Positions 32,842-40,470 of a stretch of 43,878 nt of DNA are shown piece by piece; position 1 is the first letter of the stretch; each line of letters opens with the position of its first letter. Below the pieces are notes generated by a model. It did no database searches and was not told where the DNA came from. It saw only the letters and a program-made list of their open reading frames with translations. Source of the DNA: Myxococcota bacterium (lineage in GTDB: Bacteria; Myxococcota_A; UBA796; UBA2385); contig JAKLKF010000061.1 in the NCBI GenBank assembly GCA_023150805.1, positions 1 to 43,878 on the forward strand. The letters run 5' to 3'. The translations under genes were made by a program, and so were the position numbers.

Positions 32842-34209
32842 CTACTCGCACTCCCCGGCGATGGGGTACTGCACCCGCACGTAGGCCCCCGGCCCGGGGA
32901 TGGCCTCGCCGTGGAAGGTGATGCTGTTGTCGTCGGCGTTGTAGGTCCACCCGTCGAAGAGGCTGTACAGCCACTGGGTGTCGTCGACGTAGACCTCGAT
33001 CAGGCCCCAGTTGGTCGGCGTCTGCGAGAGCTGCAGCGTGGTGATCATGCCGGCCGAGGTGAGCGAGACGTGCGACAGGGTCTCGTCGTAGTCCGAGTAG
33101 CAGATCGAGCGCCAGATGCCGCCGGTGGTGTCCGCCATGTCGACGTAGCGGTCCCCGGCGTTGGCCTGGAGCATCGTGGCCCCCGCCCAGTCCGTGCACC
33201 CGCCCAGCCAGTCGGTGGTGGTGGTCGGATCCCCGACGATGGCGTTGAAGGTCACCATGGCGCTGTCGGCCTTCAAGCCCATGAACCAGCTCGCGAAGGC
33301 GCTGTCCGAGATGGTGCTGCTGTCGTCCTCGTCCGAGAGCACGATCGCGGCCAGCGCGGCGTCCTCGCGCAGGAAGCCGGCGTTCTCCCCGCTGATCAGG
33401 GGCTCGCTCAGCGCCGCCTTGACCGCGTCCATGCCCCGCTCGGAGCCGGAGCCGGAGCTGCCCAGGTCGGCCGCCGCCAGGAACTCCGAGATGGGGTCGT
33501 CGCTGGCCGGCGTGATCACGTCCCCCACGAACTTGCCCTGGAACATCGGGCCGTCCATGTCGGTGGCGACGACAGCCAGGTGGTAGTCCAGCCCCAGGCC
33601 GACGAACTCGTTGATGAAGCTCTCGAAGTTGTCGCGGACCTGCTGCTGCTCCTCGCCCATCGAGCCCGAGTTGTCGATCACCCACAGCACGTCGAGCGAG
33701 GCGTAGGACTCCTGGGTGAAGCCCTCCTCGTACATGGCGTTCTCGTCGCCGAAGCCTTCGGTGGGCACCGCGACCGTGCCCTCGTCCGGGTCGTTGCTGG
33801 CCACGGTGATCTCGCTCTCGAAGGTCGCGTACGCGTCCGGCGTGAAGCTGACCTCGAAGTCCCGCTCCTGGCCTGGCGCGAGCTGGAAGGCCGCGCCGTC
33901 CCAGTCGAGAGTGAAGCTGCTGTTGCCCGACGCCAGCTCCGTCACGTCCAGGTAGGCGTCGCCCACGTTGCGCACCGTGATCGACAGCGGGGCCGAGGGG
34001 CAGTCCTTGAGCACGCCGCCGAACTCCAGCGCGGCGGGCTCGACCTCGATGTCGGGCGAGGTCGGGACGGTCGGATCCGGCTCGGTTCCCTCGTTCTTGT
34101 CGTCGGGGCGCACCAGGTCGTAGTCGTTGCAGGCGCCGAGCAAGGCCAGGGCCAGGGGCAGCCCCCCTGCGACGAGCAGACGCGGGGCAGACGTGTCGAG
34201 ACGAGCCAT
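32842..34209 (-). CDS. Lipoprotein with anchor domain and von Willebrand A domain
   Basis: 455 residues. The signal ends at Cys27 (LALLGAC). Residues about 52-150 form a choice-of-anchor/Hydin-like beta sandwich (IEVEPAALEFGGVLKDC). Residues about 172-400 are a vWA domain with the metal-site motif DNSGSMG (Asp179, Ser181, Ser183) and later VLSDEDD. The C-terminus has further beta strands. vWA proteins bind ligands by a Mg-dependent site; here it probably works at the cell surface or in the periplasm. ATG 34209 has GGAGGAT upstream and TAGCAT (34232-34237, minus strand) 22 nt away. It runs against the lpx genes on either side and is likely an insertion into the usual lpx cluster. Confidence 0.82.
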   Translation of the reverse strand: MARLDTSAPRLLVAGGLPLALALLGACNDYDLVRPDDKNEGTEPDPTVPTSPDIEVEPAALEFGGVLKDCPSAPLSITVRNVGDAYLDVTELASGNSSFTLDWDGAAFQLAPGQERDFEVSFTPDAYATFESEITVASNDPDEGTVAVPTEGFGDENAMYEEGFTQESYASLDVLWVIDNSGSMGEEQQQVRDNFESFINEFVGLGLDYHLAVVATDMDGPMFQGKFVGDVITPASDDPISEFLAAADLGSSGSGSERGMDAVKAALSEPLISGENAGFLREDAALAAIVLSDEDDSSTISDSAFASWFMGLKADSAMVTFNAIVGDPTTTTDWLGGCTDWAGATMLQANAGDRYVDMADTTGGIWRSICYSDYDETLSHVSLTSAGMITTLQLSQTPTNWGLIEVYVDDTQWLYSLFDGWTYNADDNSITFHGEAIPGPGAYVRVQYPIAGECE

Positions 34210-34231
34210 CGAGATCCTCCGGGGCCGAAGC

Positions 34232-34237
34232 ATGCTA
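34232..34237 (-). promoter_or_regulatory. -10-like hexamer TAGCAT inside palindrome AGCATGCT
   Basis: On the minus strand TAGCAT lies 22 nt before ATG 34209 with GGAGGAT between. It overlaps an 8-bp palindrome (34229-34236) in the divergent spacer, so it might also serve the asparaginase-like gene on the other side. Confidence 0.3.
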
Positions 34238-34295
34238 CCCGATGTCACGCGATGTCTGGTGTGCAAGTTCGACCGCCGGCTCGGAGACGCCCCCC

Positions 34296-35180
34296 GTGAC
34301 CCCTCGCCCGACCCTGATCCTGCACGGCGGCGCCGGCGCCGCGATCTCGCCGGACCGCGCCGTCGCGCTGGCCACCGCCCTGGCGGCCCTGGCCCGCGAC
34401 GGCCAGGCCACGCTCGCCGCCGGCGGCTCGGCGCTCGACGCCGTGGTGCGAGCCGTGCGCGGGCTGGAGGACGACCCGCGCTTCAACGCCGGCACCGGCA
34501 GCAAGCTGCAGGCCGACGGCGCCGCCCGGCTCTCGGCCGCCGTCATGGACGGCCACGCCGCCCGCTTCGGCGGGGTGGTCAACGTCGAGGGCCTGCTCAA
34601 CCCCGTGCTGCTCGCCCGCGCGCTCATGGACGAGGACAGCCGCGTGCTGGCCGGCGCCGGCGCCCTGGAGCGGGCCCGGCAGCTCGGCCTGGCCGAGGGC
34701 GAGGTCCGCACCGCCGAGCGCCTGGCCGAGTGGCAGCAGGCCGTGGCCGCCGCCGGATCGCCTCCCCTGGGCACCGGGACCGTGGGTGCGGTCGCCCTGG
34801 ACCTGCACGGCCACCTGGCCGCCGCCACCAGCACCGGCGGGCGCGGCATGGAGCGCCCCGGCCGCGTCTCCGACACGCCCACCGTCGCCGCCACCTTCGC
34901 CGGCGACCTGGCCGCCGCCAGCCTGACCGGTGTCGGCGAGCACATCGTCGAGGGCGCCCTCGCCGCCCGCCTGGTCACCCTGGTGCAGGCCGGCCGCCCC
35001 CTGCACCAGGTCCGCGACGAGCTGCTCTCCGCCATGGTCCACCGTGGCTGGCAGGCCGGCTTCGTCGCGCTCGACGCCCAGGGCGCCTGGGCCACCGCCC
35101 ACAGCACCCCCGGCATGAGCTGGTGGATCTGCGGCCCCGACCTGGACCAGGGCTTCCACCCCCTGCCCGTCCCGGGCTGA
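34296..35180 (+). CDS. Isoaspartyl peptidase/L-asparaginase-type Ntn hydrolase
   Basis: 294 residues, the usual length. Family motifs: LHGGAGAA at the start, RFNAGTGSKL, a DG..AR pair, and the autocleavage site GTGTVGAVALD, whose second Thr (about residue 162) becomes the N-terminal nucleophile after self-cleavage. AATSTGGRGMERPGRVSDTP and LTGVGEHIVE follow. It should hydrolyse isoaspartyl dipeptides or asparagine. The classic HDTVG is GTGTVG here, and the usual Lys before GR is Glu, so specificity may differ. GTG 34296 is chosen because the longer ATG 34242 form adds 18 residues with atypical codons (TCA, TGT, GCA, AGT). The PLD gene starts 3 bases after the stop. Confidence 0.85.
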   Translation: MTPRPTLILHGGAGAAISPDRAVALATALAALARDGQATLAAGGSALDAVVRAVRGLEDDPRFNAGTGSKLQADGAARLSAAVMDGHAARFGGVVNVEGLLNPVLLARALMDEDSRVLAGAGALERARQLGLAEGEVRTAERLAEWQQAVAAAGSPPLGTGTVGAVALDLHGHLAAATSTGGRGMERPGRVSDTPTVAATFAGDLAAASLTGVGEHIVEGALAARLVTLVQAGRPLHQVRDELLSAMVHRGWQAGFVALDAQGAWATAHSTPGMSWWICGPDLDQGFHPLPVPG

Positions 35181-35183
35181 CCC

Positions 35184-37913
35184 GTGCGCGCCGCCCTCCT
35201 GGTCGTCGAGGCCGGCCGCGACCCGGCGAGGACCCTGGCCTGGCTGCGCCAGCTCGCGCCCGACCTGGCCCGCCTGGGCGTGCTCATCTGGGCCTCGACC
35301 GAGAGCGGCTGGTGGGCCGAGGCCCGCTGGGTGCGCGCCGCCAGCCGCCTGGAGGAGGGCGAGGCCGCCCTGGTCGCCGTGCGGCAGGCGCTGGCCGGCT
35401 GGGGCCCGCAGGTCCAGGGCGAGGTCGCCGTCGAGCTGGACCCCGCCGCGATCGAGGCCGCGGTCAAGGCCGTCGACGCCGAGCTGATCGCCTGGGGGCC
35501 CGTCGGCGACGACGGCGGCGCCCTGGTCAGCCGCCTGGTCGCCCACGGCCGGCGCCTGCCCCACCTGCTGGTCGGCGAGGCCGCCGGCCCCCCGCGGCCC
35601 CCCCGCGTGGTCGCCTGCCCCTACCTGGACGACGTGCGCCTGCTGGCCCCCCTCGGCGCCGTCCTGCCCCGCCTGGGCGCCGCCCCGCCCCAGGCCCTGC
35701 TCCTCCAGCTCCGCGGCCCGGCCGAGGCCGCCGCCCAGGACCTCGCCTCGGCCCGCGTCGCCGGGCTGGGGCCCGACCTGCGGCACGACCGCCTCGACGC
35801 GCCCCTGCTCGACCTGGCCGAGGCCGCCCGCCGCACCCTCGCCCGCCACCAGGTCGACCTGGTCGCCCTGGCCCTCTCGCCCGCCACGCCACTCGCGCCG
35901 CTGGTGCTCCAGGTCCTCACCCGCCGCGCCTCGGAGTCGCTGCCCGCCGCCCTGCTGGTCGTGCCCGCGCCCGGCGGCGAGGAGGGCGCCCCGCTGGCCG
36001 CCACCGACGCCCTGCGCCGCCCCGGCCAGCCCCTGCGCCTGCGGGTCGAGCAGGCCGACCGGCTGGGCGCGCCCCTGCCCTTCGAGGGTGCGCTGGCCGT
36101 GCTGGTCGAGGGCCGCGTCCTGGCGCGGGTGCAGGTCGAGGGTGGGGTCCTGACCCTGCCCGATCCGGGCGAGGGGATCGGCGCCGTGGCCCTGGCCGAC
36201 GCCGAGGCCCCCGCCCGCGTGCGCGTGCCGCTGGTGCAGGTCGCCACCGCCGCCTCGCTCGACCTGCTCCAGGCCGGCGAGGGGCTGGCCGCCGCCGCCG
36301 AGGCGCTGTCCGCCGACGCCCCCGCCGGCCGGCGCCTGGCCCTGGTCCGCCTGGGGCGTGGCCTGCGGCTGGACCTGGCGCGCCGGGCCCTCGCCGCCGC
36401 GCCCGGGACCCTGCTGCTCGACGCGTCGATCGAGCTCGACGACGCCGCCGACGCCGACCTGCCCGAGCGGGTCGACGCCGTGCGCCTGGTCCGGCTGGCC
36501 CGCCACCTGGGGGCCGACGGCCTGCCCGTCGACCGGGTCGGCCTGCACGAGCCCCAGGGCCTGCACGCGCCGGGCCTGCACCTGTGGGACCTGCAGGGCG
36601 CGCCTCCCCCGCCCCGCGCGGTCGCCGCCACGCCCACCTTCGACCTGCCCGGCCGGCTCGACGCCCTCTGCGGCACCCTCGCCCGCCCCGGCTGCCGGGT
36701 CGAGGTCGAGCTGGACAACGCCGCGGCCCGCCGCCGCTGGCTGGCGCTCATCGACCGCGCCACCACCTCGATCCACCTGCAGACCTACATCGTCGAGGAG
36801 GACGCCGTCAGCGTGCGCATCGCCGCCGCGCTGGCCCGGGCCGCCGCCCGGGGGGTGGCCGTCCGGGTGCTGGTCGACTCGCTCTTCAGTCGCCACGGCA
36901 GCCTGGGCGCCCGCAACCCCCTGCTGGAGCGCCTGGCCGCCGCCCCCGGGGTCACCGTGCTCCAGCACCGGCCGGTCCTGGGCCTGCCCGCGCTGGAGGA
37001 CCTCAAGCTGCGCAGCCACCGCAAGCTGCTCATCGCCGACGGCCGGGTCGCCGTCGTCACCGGCCGCAACCTGGGCGCCCGCTACCTGACCGGCTTCGAC
37101 GAGGTGCTGGTCACGCCGCAGACCCCGGGCATGACCATCCCCTGGCTCGACGCCGGCGCGCGCCTGGCCGGCCCCGTCGTCGCCGACGTGCAGGCCGCCT
37201 TCCTGGCGGCGTGGGCCGCGGCCGGCGGCGGCGAGGTCCCCCCGCAGGAGGCGCCCGCCGCGGGCGAGGGCGAGGCCACCGTGCGCCTGGTCCTGCACGA
37301 GGGGCTGCGCGACACCCACACCCTCGACGCCTACCGGGCGCTGATCGACGGCGCCCGGGAGCGCCTGTGGGTCGTCAACACCTTCCCGCTGCAGCGCGAG
37401 CTGCTGGCCGCCCTGCTGCGGGCGCGCGCCCGCGGCGTGCAGGTCCGCGCCCTGGTCGGCAACGTGCGCCCCGTCTACAGCGACCCGGCCCAGGGTGGCC
37501 GCGTGCCCTTCCCCGCCGCCACCACCGCCCGCGAGGTCGCCACCCAGGTCATCCACGGCCGCCTGGACGCCCTGGCCCGCGCCGGCGCCACCGTCGGCGA
37601 GGTCGCCCTGGACGACCTGCCCGGCTGGGACCCCGCCCGCGGGCCCGTGCGCCCGCACGTGCACGCCAAGCTGCTCATCGCCGACGGCCGCTTCACCGCC
37701 GTGGGCAGCGCCAACCTCGACGTCACCGCCGGCTACTGGGAGAGCGAGGCCCTGGCCCTGGTCGACAGCCCCACCTGCGCCGGCCGGCTGGAGGCCGCGC
37801 TGGACGCGCTGCTCGCCCGCGCCATCCCCTTCGACACCCTCGACCCCGCCTGGCAGGCCCTGGCGCAGCGCCGCGCCTGGCTCTCCGCCAACTGGCCGAG
37901 CGTGGTGGGTTGA
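35184..37913 (+). CDS. Phospholipase D/cardiolipin synthase-like protein with long N-terminal region
   Basis: 909 residues, far longer than a cardiolipin synthase (about 480). The C-terminal 430 residues carry two HKD motifs: SHRKLLIADG (His612) and HVHAKLLIADG (His827, Lys829, Asp834), each followed by the family GRNLG or SANLD. These catalyse phosphatidyl transfer, so cardiolipin or related lipid synthesis is plausible. The N-terminal 270 residues have two repeated alpha/beta units (AELIAWGPVGDDGGALVSRLV and VDLVALALSPATPLAPLVLQ) that look like universal stress protein folds; this is inferred. No clear membrane helix is seen. GTG 35184 lies 3 bases after the asparaginase stop. The stop overlaps the lpxB TTG. 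Confidence 0.78.
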   Translation: MRAALLVVEAGRDPARTLAWLRQLAPDLARLGVLIWASTESGWWAEARWVRAASRLEEGEAALVAVRQALAGWGPQVQGEVAVELDPAAIEAAVKAVDAELIAWGPVGDDGGALVSRLVAHGRRLPHLLVGEAAGPPRPPRVVACPYLDDVRLLAPLGAVLPRLGAAPPQALLLQLRGPAEAAAQDLASARVAGLGPDLRHDRLDAPLLDLAEAARRTLARHQVDLVALALSPATPLAPLVLQVLTRRASESLPAALLVVPAPGGEEGAPLAATDALRRPGQPLRLRVEQADRLGAPLPFEGALAVLVEGRVLARVQVEGGVLTLPDPGEGIGAVALADAEAPARVRVPLVQVATAASLDLLQAGEGLAAAAEALSADAPAGRRLALVRLGRGLRLDLARRALAAAPGTLLLDASIELDDAADADLPERVDAVRLVRLARHLGADGLPVDRVGLHEPQGLHAPGLHLWDLQGAPPPPRAVAATPTFDLPGRLDALCGTLARPGCRVEVELDNAAARRRWLALIDRATTSIHLQTYIVEEDAVSVRIAAALARAAARGVAVRVLVDSLFSRHGSLGARNPLLERLAAAPGVTVLQHRPVLGLPALEDLKLRSHRKLLIADGRVAVVTGRNLGARYLTGFDEVLVTPQTPGMTIPWLDAGARLAGPVVADVQAAFLAAWAAAGGGEVPPQEAPAAGEGEATVRLVLHEGLRDTHTLDAYRALIDGARERLWVVNTFPLQRELLAALLRARARGVQVRALVGNVRPVYSDPAQGGRVPFPAATTAREVATQVIHGRLDALARAGATVGEVALDDLPGWDPARGPVRPHVHAKLLIADGRFTAVGSANLDVTAGYWESEALALVDSPTCAGRLEAALDALLARAIPFDTLDPAWQALAQRRAWLSANWPSVVG

Positions 37914-39028
37914 GCGCACCCCGCCGCTTGCTGATCAGCGCCGCCGAAGCCTCGGGCGACCGGCTGGCGGCCGAGCTGCTCGTGGCGCTGCAAGCCCACG
38001 GCCCGGTGCAGGCCCGCGGCCTGGCCGGCCCGCGGATGCGGGAGCTGGGGGTCGAGGTGGTCGCCCGCGCCGAGGAGGTCAACGTCATGGGCGTGGCCGA
38101 GGTGCTGCGCCACCTGCCGCGCATCCGGCGCGCCCGGGCCGCGATGCAGGCCGCGATCGACCAGGCAGGGGGCGACCAGGCAGGGGGCGACCAGGGCGCC
38201 GACGCGCTGGTGGTCGTCGACGCGCCCGACCTGCACCTGCCCCTGGCCGCCCGCGCCAGGGCCCGCGGCATCCCCGTCATCGGCGTCGTCAGCCCCCAGG
38301 TCTGGGCCTGGCGCCGGTCCCGGGTCCACCGGATCGCGGCCAGCATGGACCGGCTGTGCTGCCTGTTCTCCTTCGAGCCCGCCGTCTACGCCGACACGCC
38401 GGCAGGCGGCTTCCAGGCGGTCTGGACCGGCCACCCCGTCGTCGACCGCCTGCCCCGCCGCGACCCGGCCACGGTCGACCCCGACCTGTGGGCCCTGCTG
38501 CCCGGCTCGCGCGCCCAGGAGCTGCGCCGCCACCTGGGCCCCTTCCTGCAGGCCGCCGCCCTGCTGCGCCAGCAACGCCAGGGCGCGCGCTTCCTGCTGG
38601 CCAGCCCCTCGCCGCCGCCGGGCCTGCCCACCTGGGTCCAGGCCGTGCCCTCGGTGCAGGAGCTGTCCGCCTGCCGGGGCGCCCTCACCAAGTCCGGCAC
38701 CGTCACGCTGGAGCTGGCCGTGCTCGGCCTGCCCATGGTCGTCGCGCACCGCGTGCACCCGCTGACCTACGCGCTCGGCCGCCTGCTGGTGCGCCAGGTC
38801 CACCACGTCGCCCTGCCCAACGTGCTGGCCGACCAGGCCGCCGGCCACAAGGTAGATCCGGTCGTGCCCGAGCACCTCCAGCACCTGCACCCCCCGGCGC
38901 TGGCGCAGGAGCTGCTCGCCCTGCCCCCGGTCCAGCCCGTCGACCTCTCCCCGCTGGGCCCGCCCGGCGCCGCCGCCCGCGCCGCCGCCGTCGTGGCGCA
39001 GGTGCTCGGCCTGCCGGCGACGGGGTAG
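37910..39028 (+). CDS. lpxB: Lipid-A-disaccharide synthase LpxB
   Basis: 372 residues. LpxB joins UDP-2,3-diacylglucosamine to lipid X to form the lipid A disaccharide at the inner face of the inner membrane. SAAEASGDRLAAELL is the start motif, with RGLAGPRM, MGVAEVL, VVSPQVWAWR, TGHPVVD, LPGSRAQEL, SGTVTLELAV and PMVVAHRV all present. The start is TTG 37910, overlapping the stop of the PLD gene as TTGA; no in-frame ATG or GTG gives a full protein. A 15-bp in-frame duplication (DQAGG twice) lies at about residues 84-94. The C-terminus is somewhat shorter than in E. coli. A GT39-like gene follows 8 bases after the stop. Confidence 0.96.
   Translation: MSAPRRLLISAAEASGDRLAAELLVALQAHGPVQARGLAGPRMRELGVEVVARAEEVNVMGVAEVLRHLPRIRRARAAMQAAIDQAGGDQAGGDQGADALVVVDAPDLHLPLAARARARGIPVIGVVSPQVWAWRRSRVHRIAASMDRLCCLFSFEPAVYADTPAGGFQAVWTGHPVVDRLPRRDPATVDPDLWALLPGSRAQELRRHLGPFLQAAALLRQQRQGARFLLASPSPPPGLPTWVQAVPSVQELSACRGALTKSGTVTLELAVLGLPMVVAHRVHPLTYALGRLLVRQVHHVALPNVLADQAAGHKVDPVVPEHLQHLHPPALAQELLALPPVQPVDLSPLGPPGAAARAAAVVAQVLGLPATG
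38159..38188 (+). repeat. Two 15-bp tandem repeats in lpxB
   Basis: GACCAGGCAGGGGGC occurs twice in tandem and is followed by a third GACCAG, coding DQAGGDQAGGDQ in a loop of LpxB. It is in frame and probably neutral. Confidence 0.85.
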
Positions 39029-39036
39029 GAGCCGCC

Positions 39037-40470
39037 ATGCTCCCCCCCTCCCCCGCCGAGGCCCCCGCCCCCTGGGACCGCGGCGAGCGCGCCATCGTGG
39101 CCGCCAGCCTGGGTTCGCTGCTGCTCTTCCACCTGTGGATCGGCGGCCGGCTGGAGCTGACCGAGGACGAGGCCTACTACTGGGTCTGGAGCCAGCACCT
39201 GGCCGCCGGCTACCTCGACCACCCGCCCGCCATCGCCTGGCTCATCGCCGCCGGCACCCGCCTGCTCGGCGCCGCCGGCCTGGCGCCCAGCGAGCTGGGG
39301 GTCCGCCTGGTCCCGGCCCTGGTCGGCGCCCTGGGCCTGCTGCCCGCGATCTCCCTGGCCCACGACCGGGCCCTGGCCGCCTTCGCCCTGGTCGCCACCC
39401 CGCTGTTGTGGCTGGGCGGCGCGCTGGCCGGCCCCGACGTGCCGCTGCTGGCCGCCTGGAGCCTGGGCCTGTGGGCCGCCGCCCGCCAGCGCTGGGGCTG
39501 GCTGGGCCTGGCCGCCGGGCTGGCCATGCTCGGCAAGTACACGGGGGTGCTGCTCCTGCCGCTGTTGCTGCTCTCCGAGCCCCGGGCCGCCCTGCGCCGC
39601 GGCCCCTGGGTCGCCGTGGCCCTGGCCTTCGCCGTCTACCTGCCCAACGCCCTGTGGAACGTCGAGCGCGGCCTGCTCTCCTGGCGCTTCCAGCTCGAGC
39701 ACGCCGCCGGCCAGGGCGCCCAGGCGGGCGCCGGCTCCCTGGCCCTGCTGGGGGCCCAGGCCGGGCTGGTCGGCCCCGTCCTCTTCCTGGCCGCCCTGTG
39801 GTGGGGGCTGCGCCACCTGCGCCAGGCCTTCGCCTGGTCCGACGAGGGTGGCCGGATCGACCGGATCTGCTGGTGGACCAGCGCGCCCGTCCTGCTGCTG
39901 GCCACCCTCACCGGCGGCGAGGCCAACTGGGCCGCCCCCGCCTGGCTGGGCGCCATCGTCGGCCTGGCCCGCATGGGAGGCCGCTGGTCGCGGGTGGCCT
40001 GGTTCGGCGCGGGGCTGTCCGCCATGCTCTCCCTCGCCCTGTCCGCCCACGCCATCCACCCTCTGTTCACCCTGGACGGAGACCCCATGCACCGCCTGCG
40101 CGGCGGCCGCGTCCTGGGCGAGAGCGTCGCCGCGTGGGGCATCTCGCCGGTCTACACCACCCGCTACCAGGAGGCCGCCCTCATCCACTTCTACGGCGGC
40201 GTGCCGGCCCACGCCCTGCCCCAGCACGGCCGCGCCGACCAGTACGATCTCTGGCCCGAGCCCCCCATCCCCACCGGCCCCCAGGCCCGCGTGCTCTTCG
40301 TGCGCCCCTACCGCGCCGACGCCCCCATCCCGCTCGACGACCTGGGCTGGGAGCGCGGCGGGCCCAACCTGGTCACCGCCTACGCCCCCACGGCCGACCC
40401 CACCGTCAGCGTGCCGATCCACCGCTGGCAGGTCTACGAGGCCTGGCGACCCGAGACAGGCGGCAGATGA
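39037..40470 (+). CDS. GT39-like (ArnT/PMT family) membrane glycosyltransferase
   Basis: 477 residues with about ten transmembrane helices. Asp44 and Glu45 in ELTEDEAYYWVW lie after the first helix, as in ArnT and PMT enzymes, and LDHPP follows, also typical. ArnT adds aminoarabinose to lipid A; mannosyltransferases of this family use other acceptors. Because it sits between lpxB and msbA it may modify lipid A, but it could also act on proteins or other glycans (inference). The C-terminal 90 residues are soluble and probably periplasmic. TAGGAGCC upstream of ATG 39037 gives a ribosome site that includes the lpxB stop. Its stop overlaps the next start as ATGA. Confidence 0.82.
   Translation: MLPPSPAEAPAPWDRGERAIVAASLGSLLLFHLWIGGRLELTEDEAYYWVWSQHLAAGYLDHPPAIAWLIAAGTRLLGAAGLAPSELGVRLVPALVGALGLLPAISLAHDRALAAFALVATPLLWLGGALAGPDVPLLAAWSLGLWAAARQRWGWLGLAAGLAMLGKYTGVLLLPLLLLSEPRAALRRGPWVAVALAFAVYLPNALWNVERGLLSWRFQLEHAAGQGAQAGAGSLALLGAQAGLVGPVLFLAALWWGLRHLRQAFAWSDEGGRIDRICWWTSAPVLLLATLTGGEANWAAPAWLGAIVGLARMGGRWSRVAWFGAGLSAMLSLALSAHAIHPLFTLDGDPMHRLRGGRVLGESVAAWGISPVYTTRYQEAALIHFYGGVPAHALPQHGRADQYDLWPEPPIPTGPQARVLFVRPYRADAPIPLDDLGWERGGPNLVTAYAPTADPTVSVPIHRWQVYEAWRPETGGR

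Noticed and set aside
34242..34295. ATG 34242 as start of the asparaginase-type gene
   Set aside because: The extra 18 codons have untypical use and no homology to the family start, which begins near TLILHGGAG just after GTG 34296.
34127..37900. Very long open frame in the lpxB reading frame upstream of lpxB
   Set aside because: It is Arg/Pro/Gly-rich and overlaps the asparaginase and PLD genes, which have recognisable motifs in another frame. Only the part from TTG 37910 codes LpxB.
34245..37919. A minus-strand frame of over 1200 codons
   Set aside because: Compositional shadow of the PLD and asparaginase genes: Gly/Gln/Val/Ala repeats without any domain.
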